A DNA stretch of 64,000 nt from Gymnodinialimonas ulvae (GCF_037543845.1 NZ_JBBIFX010000001.1:1798001-1862000), one strand, 5' to 3'. Positions 33,015 to 42,941 are shown, counted from the first letter of the stretch. Notes: a model not told the origin generated them from the sequence alone. Translations and numbers: made by a program.

Positions 33015-34403
33015 ATGCCCGTCCAGAAGCTCTATGTCGGTGCCAAGCTGCGCTCCGTGCGCACCCGCCTTGGCCTCACGCAGAAGGATTTCGCGGCCAA
33101 ACTCGGCATTTCGTTGCCGTATCTCAACCAGATGGAGAACAACAATCGCCCGCTGTCCACAACGGTTTTGATGGGGCTGGCGCAGGAATTCGGCGTCGAT
33201 GTGACCGAGCTTTCGGCCTCCGATACCGACCGCCTCGTCTCCGACATGCGCGAAGCCTTAGCGGACCCTTTGTTCAGTGAAGGCCAACCCAATTTGGCCG
33301 ATCTTCGCCTGACTGCGGCCAATGCACCGACCCTCGCCCATGCCTTCCTTGAACTGCACCGGGCCTACCGTCAGACCCATGAACGGCTGGCGTCGCTGGA
33401 CGAGGCGCTGGGGCAGGCCCCTTCGACCACCGCCTCGCCCTGGGAAGAGGTGCGCGATTTCTTCCATTACACCGATAATTACATCGACGCCGTCGACCGC
33501 GCCGCCGAACGCTTCGCAACCCGCGCAACCGGAGATCTGGCCGCCCATACAGCCGCCGTGCTCGAAGACCGCGACATCACGATCCGACGCGCGCCCGGCG
33601 ACGGCGTGCGCCATTATGAACCCGCCACCAAGACCCTCACCTTGAGCCCACAAGCCGCCCCCGAGACCCAGCGCTTTCAACTGCTGCACCAATACGCGCT
33701 TCTGGGGCAGCACGACCTGATCGAGGCCACGCTCGACCTCGCCAGGTTTCAATCCGACACCGCCCGCGAGATTGCCCGCATCGGGATGGCCAATTATTTC
33801 GCTGGCGCCTGCCTTATGCCATACGGCCGCTTCGCCGACGCCGCGCAGGAAACACGCCACGACCTCGAGCGCCTGTCGATCAGCTTTTCGGCCTCCATCG
33901 AACAGATCGCCCACCGGCTTTCCACCCTTCAACGGCCCGGCGCGAAGGGCATCCCGTTCTTTTTCGCCCGCGTGGATCAAGCAGGCACCGTCACCAAACG
34001 CCACTCCGCCACGCGGCTGCAATTCGCCCGCTTCGGCGGCGCATGTCCGTTGTGGAACGTCCATCAGGCGTTCGAGACCCCCGGTCGCTTCCTGCGCCAA
34101 TTGGCCGAAACCCCGGACGGCGCATCCTACGTGATCCTGGCGCGTGACGTGTCGAAATCCGGCGGCGCATGGGGCCGCCCGACACGGCGCTACGCGATCT
34201 CGCTCGGGTGCGAGGTGCGCCATGCGCAGAGCCTTGTCTACGCCGATGATCTGGATCTGACCGCCGCGCCGCAGCCCATCGGCATTTCCTGCCGGATCTG
34301 CGAAAGGAAGGGCTGCCACCAACGCGCAGTGCCACCGTTAGAGCGGCGCCTGACGGTCGATCCGAACCGGCGCGGCACGCTGCCATACGAAGTTGCGCCG
34401 TGA
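33015..34403 (+). CDS. pccR: ScfR-family regulator, PccR-like (XRE HTH + IrrE-like + C-terminal domain)
   Basis: The 462-residue protein has an XRE helix-turn-helix (about 7-61, G-L-T-Q-K-D-F-A-A-K-L-G-I-S), a central ImmA/IrrE-like domain lacking a clear HExxH motif, and a C-terminal Cys-rich segment (C-R-I-C-x4-G-C-H-Q-R-A-V-P-P). That is the layout of short-chain fatty acyl-CoA regulators (ScfR: RamB, PccR, MccR). In Rhodobacter, PccR activates propionyl-CoA carboxylase genes. Proximity to pccB, pccA and mcmA and the TTGCAAA clusters supports the PccR assignment; a MccR- or RamB-like role is the alternative. Confidence 0.78.
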   Translation: MPVQKLYVGAKLRSVRTRLGLTQKDFAAKLGISLPYLNQMENNNRPLSTTVLMGLAQEFGVDVTELSASDTDRLVSDMREALADPLFSEGQPNLADLRLTAANAPTLAHAFLELHRAYRQTHERLASLDEALGQAPSTTASPWEEVRDFFHYTDNYIDAVDRAAERFATRATGDLAAHTAAVLEDRDITIRRAPGDGVRHYEPATKTLTLSPQAAPETQRFQLLHQYALLGQHDLIEATLDLARFQSDTAREIARIGMANYFAGACLMPYGRFADAAQETRHDLERLSISFSASIEQIAHRLSTLQRPGAKGIPFFFARVDQAGTVTKRHSATRLQFARFGGACPLWNVHQAFETPGRFLRQLAETPDGASYVILARDVSKSGGAWGRPTRRYAISLGCEVRHAQSLVYADDLDLTAAPQPIGISCRICERKGCHQRAVPPLERRLTVDPNRRGTLPYEVAP

Positions 34404-34452
34404 CACGCCACCCGCTAACCTCCGAAAATCAGACCGGAAAAGGAGCCGTCAG

Positions 34453-34911
34453 ATGGAAATGCACAGCAGCCGTCATATCGCAGCCGACCGCGCGACCATC
34501 TGGGCAGCCCTCAACGATGCCGAAACGCTGAAGGCCTGCATTCCCGGCTGTGAAGAGCTTACCGGCTCCCCGGAAGACGGGTTTTCGGCGGTCGTCAAAC
34601 AAAAGGTCGGCCCCGTTAAGGCGACGTTCAAAGGCGAGGTGACATTATCCGATGTCGTGCCTGAGGTAAGCTACACGATCTCGGGCGAAGGCAAGGGCGG
34701 CGTGGCCGGCTTTGCCAAGGGCGCGGCGCAGGTCGCGCTGGCCGACCACCCCGAGGGCGGCACCGAGCTCACCTATGATGTCGACGCGAAAGTTGGCGGC
34801 AAGATCGCGCAGTTGGGCTCACGACTTGTCGATAGTTTCGCCACAAAGATGGCCGATCAGTTCTTCGAACGCTTTCAGGCCCATGTCGAGGGCACGCCCG
34901 AAACCTCCTGA
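34453..34911 (+). CDS. CoxG-like SRPBCC protein
   Basis: The 152-residue protein starts at ATG 34453 behind AAAAGGAG. It matches the CO dehydrogenase subunit G (CoxG) subgroup of SRPBCC/polyketide-cyclase-like proteins (L-K-A-C-I-P-G-C-E, V-G-P-V-K-A-T-F-K-G). CoxG takes part in CODH maturation or membrane anchoring, but no coxMSL genes are here. Many stand-alone CoxG proteins exist with unknown role. Confidence 0.8.
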   Translation: MEMHSSRHIAADRATIWAALNDAETLKACIPGCEELTGSPEDGFSAVVKQKVGPVKATFKGEVTLSDVVPEVSYTISGEGKGGVAGFAKGAAQVALADHPEGGTELTYDVDAKVGGKIAQLGSRLVDSFATKMADQFFERFQAHVEGTPETS

Positions 34912-34920
34912 CCGCTCGCG

Positions 34921-35160
34921 TCAGGCCTTCGCCAGCATCGCCGCGATCTCATCCTTCAAGGCCATCCGCTCGCGCCGCATCTGCTGCTCGGCCTGATCGC
35001 TGACCGGCTCCACACTGGTTTCGGCCCGGTGCACTGCGCGGTTGAGATCGTGATAGGCGTTGGCGAGCTTGGCGAAATGCGCATCTGATTGCTTCAGCGC
35101 ATGAATCGCATCGGCTTTGTCGGGAAAATCGTCGAGCAATTCATGGGGGGTATGGGACAT
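34921..35160 (-). CDS. YdcH/DUF465 family protein
   Basis: The 79-residue coiled-coil protein carries the YdcH signature (F-x-K-L-A-N-A-Y-H-D-L-N-R-A-V-H-R-A-E). A strong CGGAGGAGG ribosome site precedes ATG 35160. It is a paralogue of the protein at 7414-7632. It lies convergent with the CoxG-like gene. Confidence 0.82.
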   Translation of the reverse strand: MSHTPHELLDDFPDKADAIHALKQSDAHFAKLANAYHDLNRAVHRAETSVEPVSDQAEQQMRRERMALKDEIAAMLAKA

Positions 35161-35255
35161 TACAAGCCTCCTCCGGTTTGTTTGCTTGCTCGAAGGATGC
35201 CATGCGGCGCGCCAAGCCGCCTTGCGCTACATCAAATCGGTGTGGTCGGTCGTGG

Positions 35256-35954
35256 CTATTGCGCTGCGGTCTCCAGGTCGCCGCGCCAGGTCGAGGTCAG
35301 GATCTCGGGGCTCAGCACCTTGGCCATGGGCAGGGTCCCGAAATCCTCGGGTGTATCGGCGGCCAATGCGCCGGGGAAAGCCAGAACCGCAAGCCCCGCA
35401 TCCTGCGCCGCTTGCGCGCTGGCTGGTGTATCGGCCACCACGGCGACACATTCGCGTCCAACCCCCAGCGCTTCGATGGCACGGGTCATCGCCTCGGGAT
35501 GCGGCGCAAGATGCGTGACGTCCTCGCGCAGGACGGCCACATCAAAACCAATACCAGAACGTGCGCGCGCCGTTGAGGTCAGAACCGCGCGCACCGGGAC
35601 CGCTCCGGCACGGCTGACGAGGCCCAATTGCACCCCGGCCCGCACCAACCACCCCAGCGTGCGCCCCACCCCGGGCCGCAGCGGCAAAGGCCCGGTCAGC
35701 ATCGAGGCAAACCGCCTTTGATGGGTCTCGTCCAGAAGCTCGGGCCGGACCGGACAAATCTCGTTCCGCCAAGCCGCATAGCGCGTGACCAATTGCCGGT
35801 CGCCGCCCGCACGCATCAATTCCGCATAGGTGTCCCAAGACCAATCCCAGTCCATCCCATGGGCGCGAAATGCGGCATTCCACGCGTTGCGATCGCTTTC
35901 CGCGCATTCAGTCACCGCGCCTATTCCACCAAAGATGATGGCTTCCAATGTCAT
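35256..35954 (-). CDS. Degenerate HAD-like protein lacking catalytic aspartates
   Basis: The 232-residue protein keeps the layout of the phosphoglycolate phosphatase/beta-PGM-like HAD group (cap, then E-A-L-G-V-G-R-E-C-V-A-V-V-A-D-T near motif IV). Motif I, normally D-x-D-G-T, reads F-G-G-I-G-A at 8-13, so both catalytic Asp residues are gone. Phosphatase activity is therefore unlikely; it may be a binding protein or a decaying gene. It lies between the LysE-DMT pair and ydcH on the same strand. Confidence 0.72.
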   Translation of the reverse strand: MTLEAIIFGGIGAVTECAESDRNAWNAAFRAHGMDWDWSWDTYAELMRAGGDRQLVTRYAAWRNEICPVRPELLDETHQRRFASMLTGPLPLRPGVGRTLGWLVRAGVQLGLVSRAGAVPVRAVLTSTARARSGIGFDVAVLREDVTHLAPHPEAMTRAIEALGVGRECVAVVADTPASAQAAQDAGLAVLAFPGALAADTPEDFGTLPMAKVLSPEILTSTWRGDLETAAQ

Positions 35955-36101
35955 GGCATTCTCCCGTATTCTTGCAGATGAAATGAGCGGCGCGGGTGGG
36001 AACAACCGGTGGCTGCAGAATGCTGCAGTACAGCATCAATGTAAGGGCAAACATGGCCGGTATTCTGGCAAAGTGCACATTTTCCGGGCGGAACGGAAAG
36101 G

Positions 36102-36998
36102 TTAACGCGGTGCGCGCATGGCCTCTCGCCAGGTGATGAACGTGACGGAGGCGATGATCATAGCGCCGCCAATCACCACGAAGGCATCGACAGGCTCCGC
36201 AAAAACCACGACGCCCAGAAGCGTAGCCCAGACGAGCTGCAGGAAGGTCACGGGTTGGGTGACAGTCAACGGCGCGGCGCGAAATGCCAGTGTCATCGTG
36301 TAGTGCCCCAATGTCGCAAACAGCGCGCAGACGAAAAGCCAGCCCAGATCAACCCATCCGATCGGAACCCAGACCATCCACGCAATCGGGGCAAGGAGCA
36401 CAGGCACAAGTATCGAAAGGTAGAAGACCACCACTTCGGGCGCGAGTTTTTGGGACAGAAGCTTGGCCAGAAAATAGCTGCCGGCCATCGCGACGGCAGC
36501 GAAGAGCATCACGATGTGGCCCGCGTCGATCTCGCGAAAGCCGGGGCGGATGATGACCAGCGTGCCGAGGAAGGCGACGCAAACGGCGGCGATGCGCCAT
36601 GGGCCGAGGCGCTCGCCCAGGAACACGACCGCCAGCAAGATCACATAGACCGGGTTGAGGTAGTTCAGGGCGGTGACATCCGCGATAGGGATCCGGGTCA
36701 TCGCGAAGAACCACATCGAGACCGCCACCGCGTGGCAGGCGCCGCGGATGAACAGCATCCCGCCCGTGCGCCGGTCGATCCTGGCACGGCGGACGGAGGC
36801 GAGCATCGGCAGGAGGAACACAAGGCCGAGGGCGTAGCGCAGGAACCCGGCCTGGGTGGAGGGGACATCCTCACCGACCATCTTGACCGAAGCGGTGACG
36901 GTGACGAAGCAGAGCCCCGTGACGAACATCCAGAACATGCCCCAGCCCGGGCGGGCAGTGGGTTCGGCGGGGATGTCCGGGGGGGCGTGCGTGTCCAT
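36102..36998 (-). CDS. EamA/DMT-family exporter
   Basis: The 298-residue membrane protein has ten hydrophobic helices in two EamA repeats. It starts at ATG 36998 (a GTG at 37007 is possible), 24 bases after the LysE-type gene, forming an export operon. The substrate is unknown. Confidence 0.82.
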   Translation of the reverse strand: MDTHAPPDIPAEPTARPGWGMFWMFVTGLCFVTVTASVKMVGEDVPSTQAGFLRYALGLVFLLPMLASVRRARIDRRTGGMLFIRGACHAVAVSMWFFAMTRIPIADVTALNYLNPVYVILLAVVFLGERLGPWRIAAVCVAFLGTLVIIRPGFREIDAGHIVMLFAAVAMAGSYFLAKLLSQKLAPEVVVFYLSILVPVLLAPIAWMVWVPIGWVDLGWLFVCALFATLGHYTMTLAFRAAPLTVTQPVTFLQLVWATLLGVVVFAEPVDAFVVIGGAMIIASVTFITWREAMRAPR

Positions 36999-37022
36999 TG
37001 CCCGCACAAGATCACCGCAGGC

Positions 37023-37628
37023 TCAAAGGTTCAACGCCAGTTTCACGGCCAGTGCCAGCATCGTGAGGCCTACGATCACGTCGAGCCACATCCACGCTTT
37101 GGGCCGCGCGAAGACGGGTGCGAGGGCGCGGGCACCGTAACCGAGGATGAGGAAGAATACGCAGGACGCGGAGAGCGCACCGGCGCCGAAGATCCAGCGG
37201 CCGTCGCCATAGGTGGCGGCGACGGCGCCGATGAGGCCAACGGTGTCGAGATAGACGTGCGGGTTCGCCCAGGTGAGGATGAGGGTGGTGGTGAGCGCTG
37301 CGGCCAGGCTTTGCTCGGGCGCGCCGTCAGCCTTCAGCGCATCCTCGGAGTTGAGCGCGGCCCGGAGGCTGCGCAAGCCGTAGACGACGAGGAAAGCGGC
37401 ACCGCCCCAGCGCATGGCCTCCAAAGCCCAGGGCGCGGCCTCGGCGATGAGGCCGAAACCGGCGACGCCCGCGAAGATCAGGATGGCTTCGGACAGGCAG
37501 CAGATTGCGACGACGGGGGCGACGTGGAGGCGGCGGATACCCTGGCGCAGAACGAATGCATTCTGCGCGCCGATGGCGAGGATCAGCGAGAAGGAGAGCG
37601 CGAAGCCTGCGGTGAAGATGGGGAGCAT
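37023..37628 (-). CDS. LysE/ArgO-family amino acid exporter
   Basis: The 201-residue protein has five to six hydrophobic segments and the family motif A-I-G-A-Q-N-A-F-V-L-R-Q-G near the N-terminus, plus W-A-N-P-H-V-Y-L-D. LysE/ArgO proteins export lysine or arginine. The start ATG 37628 avoids a Pro-rich upstream extension. No LysG/ArgP regulator is adjacent; a 16-bp palindrome lies 80 bases upstream. Confidence 0.88.
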   Translation of the reverse strand: MLPIFTAGFALSFSLILAIGAQNAFVLRQGIRRLHVAPVVAICCLSEAILIFAGVAGFGLIAEAAPWALEAMRWGGAAFLVVYGLRSLRAALNSEDALKADGAPEQSLAAALTTTLILTWANPHVYLDTVGLIGAVAATYGDGRWIFGAGALSASCVFFLILGYGARALAPVFARPKAWMWLDVIVGLTMLALAVKLALNL

Positions 37629-37707
37629 GGGCGCGCGCCTTGGGGTGGGGTTTGGAGGCGTCTGACTAGCGGGCGGCGGGGGTGGTGTCGAGGGGGTTTT
37701 GGGGGTC

Positions 37708-37723
37708 TGCGCACGCGTGCGCA
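37708..37723. promoter_or_regulatory. 16-bp perfect palindrome upstream of the LysE gene
   Basis: TGCGCACGCGTGCGCA in the 276-bp spacer (37629-37904) between the LysE-type gene and the helicase 3' end, placed like an operator for the exporter operon. Nothing else in the spacer is recognisable. Confidence 0.4.
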
Positions 37724-37904
37724 AAGGGGTTAAGGCGTTGGAAAGATTGGGGAAAGGGATTTTTGTTAGGGATTTTTTAAGGATTTGAGGAGGGGGTTTT
37801 CGCCCGGCAAATGGTCGATTTGAGCGACCTGAAATCTGCGGAACAACGAGCGCAAACCGCGGCGCCCGAAGTGAACATGAAAACCAGCAGCTCTTTGCAG
37901 GGCT

Positions 37905-39938
37905 CTAGGTCTTCTCGGACGGTTTACGGAACGGTTTGGCGTCTCCGCCTTTGTCCGTTCTACGCTTTGGATGCTTAGCGGCCTTGCCTGCGTGTCTTGA
38001 TCCATTTCGAGCGTTTTTGCCCGAACGCATGGGCTTGGATGGGTCTGATGCGCCTTCCTTTCGTTTTTCCCGTTTGCCGTCTTTGCCAGTTTGTTTTGCG
38101 CTGTCACTGGGCGCCGCTTTGTTTGGCCGTTTTTCGTGGCTGGTGGGTGCGCGCGCGGATTTCCCTTCGGATTTGTTTGCGCTCTGTTTTGGTTTTGGCG
38201 CGCCCTCGGCGTCGTCTGAATGCTTTCGCTTTGGCTTACGCACTGGTTTTTGCGGCTTGCTGACGCGGTCCTTCGGTGCCTTTGCCTGATCTTTGGGAGC
38301 TGCAGGTGGCCCTTTGGGCGATGCTTCGAAATCCGGCAGGCCGTCAAGCTCAGTCAGGGTGGCCCCTTGTTCGAGGGCAAGCTCTTCACCCAATTCTCGT
38401 TTCATCGCCGGAACTGCGTCCGTGGCGATTTCAACAAAGGTCTCTAGATATTGGACGCGAATGGCCCCGATCGCCGTTTTGGAAATGCCCGCGTTGCGAC
38501 AGAGCATAGGCAAGAGCCAGCGTGGCTCCGCCCGGTCCTTGCGTCCCAACGACAACGAGAACCATGTGCTTGGCCCGAAGTCGCGGTGATCCTGACCCGC
38601 CTCGGGGCGCCTTCCGGGCTGTGGCGCTATGTCCAAAATTTCAGGTGCGCAGTGATGTTCGCGGTAGAGCCGCAGATAGGCAGCAGCGATTTGTTCGGGC
38701 GTCCGGCCATCGAGCAACCGCTCGGCGAAGGCGCTTTCTTCGGCGCTTGGGGTGCTATTGAAAGCGGGGGCGGAAATGATGCGCTCTTCCTCTTTGGCCA
38801 GCACCTCATGGGCAGTGGGCGGTGCGCCCCATTCTACTTCCAACTTGGCTGATTTGAGCAGTCTTTGTGCTTTGGCGCGCTGTCGCCCCGGAACGATCAA
38901 GACAGACTGCCCCTTGCGGCCTGCGCGGCCGGTTCGCCCAGATCTGTGAAGCAACGTTTCTGCGTTTGACGGGAGGTCGGCGTGGATCACAAGATCCAGC
39001 CCAGGAAGATCAATTCCCCGCGCGGCGACATCCGTTGCAACACAGACATTTGCACGCCCATCGCGTAGTGATTGCATTGCATTGCCGCGCTCTGACTGGC
39101 TCAACTCCCCAGAGAGAGACACCACTTTGAACCCCCGGTTCGAGAATTTGGCGGTCAGGCGGGCCACCATCGAACGGGTATTGGCAAAGATGATAGCAGT
39201 TTGTGCGTCGTGGAAGATCAGGACATTGATGATGGCCTTCTCGATATCCGACGGCGCGACATTCAAAGCGCTGTAAGCGATGTCCGCGTGTTGAGAGGTC
39301 GTGTTGCCGATAACAAGGCGTTCGGCATCGTCTTTTTGATGCGTTTGTGCCAGTTTTGCGATGCCGCGCGGCACAGTGGCCGAGAACATAAGTGTCCGCC
39401 TGTTGCCTGGCGTTTCGTTGAGAACGAACTCAAGGTCTTCGGCGAACCCCATGTCCAACATCTCGTCAGCTTCATCGAGAACGACCGCTTGCAACGCGCT
39501 TAGGTCAACGTTGCCACGTGCCACGTGATCGCGCAGCCGTCCGGGCGTTGCCACGACCACATGCGCGCCGCGTTCCAGCGCCCGCCGCTCGGTCCGGGTA
39601 TCCATGCCGCCGACAGCCGAGGCCGTCACGATCCCGGCTTGGGCAAAGAGCCAGTCAAATTCTCGACGCACCTGCAAAGCAAGTTCCCGGGTCGGTGCGA
39701 TCACCACGGCGAGGGGAGCCGCCGGTCGATCAAACCGACCATCTTCGCCGAGGAGATCGGGGGCAATGGCCAGGCCAAACCCGACGGTTTTTCCAGACCC
39801 CGTTTGCGCAGAGACCAGAAGATCCTTACCGCGCAGGGTTTCGTCGATCACCGACGCTTGTACCGGCGTAAGGGAGCTATAGCCCCTTTCGCTCAGGGCT
39901 TCCGACAGGCTGTCCGGCAGGCGAGAGAAGTCTTGCAT
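37905..39938 (-). CDS. DEAD-box RNA helicase, DbpA/CsdA-type with Lys-rich tail
   Basis: The 677-residue ATP-dependent RNA helicase has A-Q-T-G-S-G-K-T (44-51), P-T-R-E-L-A, V-L-D-E-A-D, S-A-T and H-R-S-G-R-T-G-R-A-G. A DbpA/CsdA-like RNA-binding domain follows at about 470-545. The last 120 residues are a disordered Lys/Pro/Ser-rich tail. Such enzymes act in ribosome assembly and cold adaptation. Confidence 0.92.
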   Translation of the reverse strand: MQDFSRLPDSLSEALSERGYSSLTPVQASVIDETLRGKDLLVSAQTGSGKTVGFGLAIAPDLLGEDGRFDRPAAPLAVVIAPTRELALQVRREFDWLFAQAGIVTASAVGGMDTRTERRALERGAHVVVATPGRLRDHVARGNVDLSALQAVVLDEADEMLDMGFAEDLEFVLNETPGNRRTLMFSATVPRGIAKLAQTHQKDDAERLVIGNTTSQHADIAYSALNVAPSDIEKAIINVLIFHDAQTAIIFANTRSMVARLTAKFSNRGFKVVSLSGELSQSERGNAMQSLRDGRANVCVATDVAARGIDLPGLDLVIHADLPSNAETLLHRSGRTGRAGRKGQSVLIVPGRQRAKAQRLLKSAKLEVEWGAPPTAHEVLAKEEERIISAPAFNSTPSAEESAFAERLLDGRTPEQIAAAYLRLYREHHCAPEILDIAPQPGRRPEAGQDHRDFGPSTWFSLSLGRKDRAEPRWLLPMLCRNAGISKTAIGAIRVQYLETFVEIATDAVPAMKRELGEELALEQGATLTELDGLPDFEASPKGPPAAPKDQAKAPKDRVSKPQKPVRKPKRKHSDDAEGAPKPKQSANKSEGKSARAPTSHEKRPNKAAPSDSAKQTGKDGKREKRKEGASDPSKPMRSGKNARNGSRHAGKAAKHPKRRTDKGGDAKPFRKPSEKT

Positions 39939-40125
39939 ATGTCACCAATGGCCAGGGAAAGGCTGGGCGATAGTCACATTCGCGCCGGATGTATAGCGGT
40001 CAATTCGCGTTTCGGACCTTTCCCAATCGGGTCACCGGAGCGAAGGACTCGTATTGCAATATGGCAATCGCCGGGTGTGCCGGGCGGAGGGGTGGCGGGA
40101 CAGGTCCCACCCTGCAGGTGCCGCT

Positions 40126-40896
40126 TTACTCCGCGCCAAGCTGCGCCATGACCTCGTCCGAGACTTCGAAGTTCGTCGTGACGTTTTGCACGTCGTCGTC
40201 GTCTTCGAGGGCTTCGATGAGTTTCATCAGCTTCTGCGCGTCTTCGAGTTGCAGTTCGGTCGTGGTGGTGGGACGCCAGACGAGTTTGGTGGACTCGCTT
40301 TCGCCCAGTTCCGCCTCCAGCGCGTTGGACACGTCGCCGAGGTCGGTGTCGGCGCACCAGATGGTGTGGTTTCCGGGGTCCTCGTCGCCGTCGCCTTCAT
40401 TGGTTTCGACGTCTTCGGCACCGGCTTCGATCGCGGCCATCATGATGGTGTCGGCATCGCCCGCGGAGAGCGGATAGGTCACCTGCCCCTTGCGTTCGAA
40501 CATGAAGCCGACGGAGCCGGTCTCCCCGAGATTGCCGCCGTTCTTGGAGAAGGTCGAGCGGACGGTGGACGCGGTGCGGTTCTTGTTGTCGGTCATGGCC
40601 TCGACGATGACGGCGACCCCGTTGGGGCCGTAACCCTCGTAGCGGATCTCGTCGTAGTTTTCCGCATCGCCCCCGGTGGCCTTGGAGATGGCACGTTCGA
40701 TGACGTCCTTGGGCACGGATTGCGATTTCGCTTCCTTCACCGCGAGGCGCAGGCGCGGGTTCTTTTCGGGATCGGGGTCGCCCATCTTGGCGGCGACGGT
40801 GATTTCCTTCGCCATCTTGGAGAAGAGCTTGGCGCGGATCTTGTCCTGGCGCCCTTTGCGATGCTGGATGTTCGCCCATTTTGAGTGGCCTGCCAT
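40126..40896 (-). CDS. YebC/PmpR family protein
   Basis: The 256-residue protein begins M-A-G-H-S-K-W-A-N-I-Q-H-R-K, the family signature. YebC-type proteins act in transcription control or in translation of proline-rich stretches, as reported for the family. An acidic insert (about 165-176, E-G-D-G-D-E-D-P) makes it slightly longer than usual. Confidence 0.93.
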   Translation of the reverse strand: MAGHSKWANIQHRKGRQDKIRAKLFSKMAKEITVAAKMGDPDPEKNPRLRLAVKEAKSQSVPKDVIERAISKATGGDAENYDEIRYEGYGPNGVAVIVEAMTDNKNRTASTVRSTFSKNGGNLGETGSVGFMFERKGQVTYPLSAGDADTIMMAAIEAGAEDVETNEGDGDEDPGNHTIWCADTDLGDVSNALEAELGESESTKLVWRPTTTTELQLEDAQKLMKLIEALEDDDDVQNVTTNFEVSDEVMAQLGAE

Positions 40897-41406
40897 GGCG
40901 CTGATCCTTCCAGGGAATGCGTTTGGCGGGTGTCATACCCAAGGGGCCGTGGCGGGGCAATGGGGGCATGGAAAAACGCGGGGCGGAGGGGGGGCGGCCC
41001 GCGTTTGGTGCCCGTTCATTGGACACGGAGAGGAGGGCGGATTGCGCCATGGGGAAGAGGATTACCAGTTGCGGCAGACGGGCCGGTCGCAATCGGCCAG
41101 CGTGGTGTCGACGCAGTGGGCGATAGTGAAGAGTTGCAAGGTTGCAACCGGGGGTTAAGCGTTTGTTTTTAGACGTTAAAGGGAATATTGGTTTTGTTTC
41201 AATCTGCGAAATTCGGGACGTCCGGGCGGTGCGGGCATTGATCTGGCAGCCGGAACGCTGCGCCAGCGGCCCGGTGTAACGGTGTCTCCGGCGCGGCCGA
41301 TTTTTATTTACGCTTCCGACGGAGAGGTTACCGTCACATTGAAGCGCGCCACTTGTTGTTGCGCGACGTGGGTGGAAGACGCCCTGCCCTGGAAGGAGCT
41401 TCCGAA
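40897..41406. other. Intergenic spacer without supported genes
   Basis: This 510-bp spacer upstream of yebC and the ThDP pseudogene is G-rich in its first half. A 25-codon minus-strand frame at 41062-41139 (TTG start, no ribosome site) would encode a short peptide with three Cys; it is too weak to call. No promoter stands out. Confidence 0.4.
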
Positions 41407-42941
41407 ATGAACGGCGCAGAAGCCCTTGTGGAAACCATGCTTGCCGCAGACGTAGCCGTCTGCTTTGCCAATCCCGGCACATCCGAGATGCACTTTGTGG
41501 CCGCGCTGGATACGCATCCGGAGATGCGCTGCATTCTATGCCTGTTTGAGGGTGGCGTGACCGGAGCGGCCGACGGCTATGCCAAGATGAGCGGGAATGT
41601 GGCCGGAACACTTCTGCACCTTGGGTCGGGCTTTGCGAATGGATGGGCCAATCTGCACAACGCGCGCAAGGGCACTCCGGGATCGTGAATGTGGTGGGCG
41701 ATCATGCGGGCTATCACCTGAAACACGACGCGCCGCTGCAATCGGACCTCGATGGTGTGGTGGGTTCGATCTCGAACTGGGTGCGGCGGGCGACCCATGC
41801 GACGATGGTCGGCCAGCTTGGTGCAGAGGCAATTCAGGCCGCGCGGGATGGGCAGATTGCGACACTGATCCTTCAAGCAGACGCGGCTTGGGGGGACAGC
41901 GTCACAGGTCGGCGCCCCCGTCCCGGCCCACCCAAAACACATGCCGGACGCCGCGCGTATTGCGGCGGCGGCCAAGACCCTCACCTCACCGGGTGCTGCC
42001 ATCCTGGGGGGGCCGCGCTGTTTGGAGACGGAGCAGAAATGGCCGGAAAGATCGCAGCACGGACCGGATGTCGCTTGCTGGCCCCTTTCTGCGCCCCCCG
42101 CATGGGGTATGGCGAGGGCGCGGTTGCGTTCGAGTCGCTTTATTACCCCGCAGACTTGAATGCGGCCTTCCTCAGCGAAATCGGCAGCATAACACTGGTC
42201 GGGGAAAGCGCGCCGGTGAATTTATTCGCCTATCCCGGAAAACCCTCCACACCGGATGCGCCGGGCTGTGCCATTGACCGATTGTGCTACGGCGACTGGG
42301 ACGTTCTGGGCACGCTCGCGGCCCTGGTCGAGGCCGTGGGCGTAGATGGCACAGAAATCGTTCCACGGATCACACGGGCCGTTGCTGAGGTCGAAAACGG
42401 CCCGCTGACGCCCGAAGGCATGGGGCGGGCCCTTGCGAAAGCCATCCCCGACGGCGCCATCATGGTGAACGAGGCTGTCACGGCCAGCGCCGGGATCTTT
42501 CCACCCATCAACACCGCAGCGCCACATGACCGTTTGAACAACACCGGCGGGTCCATCGGCCAATGCCTGCCCAACGCGCTTGGGGCATCTGTGGCGTGCC
42601 CAGATCGCCCATTTTTTGCGGTCTCGGGTGACGGGTCGGCGATGTATCAACTGCAATGCCTGTGGACGCCGGCGCGGGAAGAATTGGACATCACTTTCGT
42701 GATCGTCGCCAACCGGGGCTATCAGATCCTGCATCTCGAGCTTGCCGAACAGGGCGCACCCAAACCCGGGCGCAACGCGCGCGCCATGTTCGACATCGAA
42801 GCGCCGCTGCTGGATTGGGTTGCCCTTGCCAAGGGCCATGGCATCGGCGGCGTGCGAGTGGATACGGAAGAGGCGTTCGCTGAGGCGTTGGAAATGGCCC
42901 GGACCACGAAAGGTCCGTTTCTGATCGAGGCCGTCATTTGA
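41407..42941 (+). pseudogene. Acetolactate synthase-like ThDP enzyme with three frameshifts
   Basis: Translation starts well at ATG 41407 behind GGAAGGAG (family features C-F-A-N-P-G-T-S-E-M-H-F and F-E-G-G-V-T-G-A-A-D-G-Y-A). The frame breaks near 41675-41682, resumes in a second frame through G-I-V-N-V-V-G-D-H-A, shifts again near 41895-41915, runs through P-D-A-A-R-I-A-A-A-A-K in a third register, and returns at a G7 run near 42005-42011. The C-terminal ThDP site (V-S-G-D-G-S-A ... N-R-G-Y) is intact to the stop at 42941. All parts align end to end with a single ThDP decarboxylase/acetolactate synthase large subunit-like protein. Confidence 0.8.

Noticed and set aside
36255..37733. 492-codon frame opposite the LysE and DMT genes
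   Set aside because: Extremely rich in Gly, Glu, Asp and Arg with no domain; it is the complement of two membrane protein genes.
41062..41139. 25-codon Cys-containing minus-strand frame in the yebC spacer
   Set aside because: TTG start without a ribosome site; nothing else supports translation.
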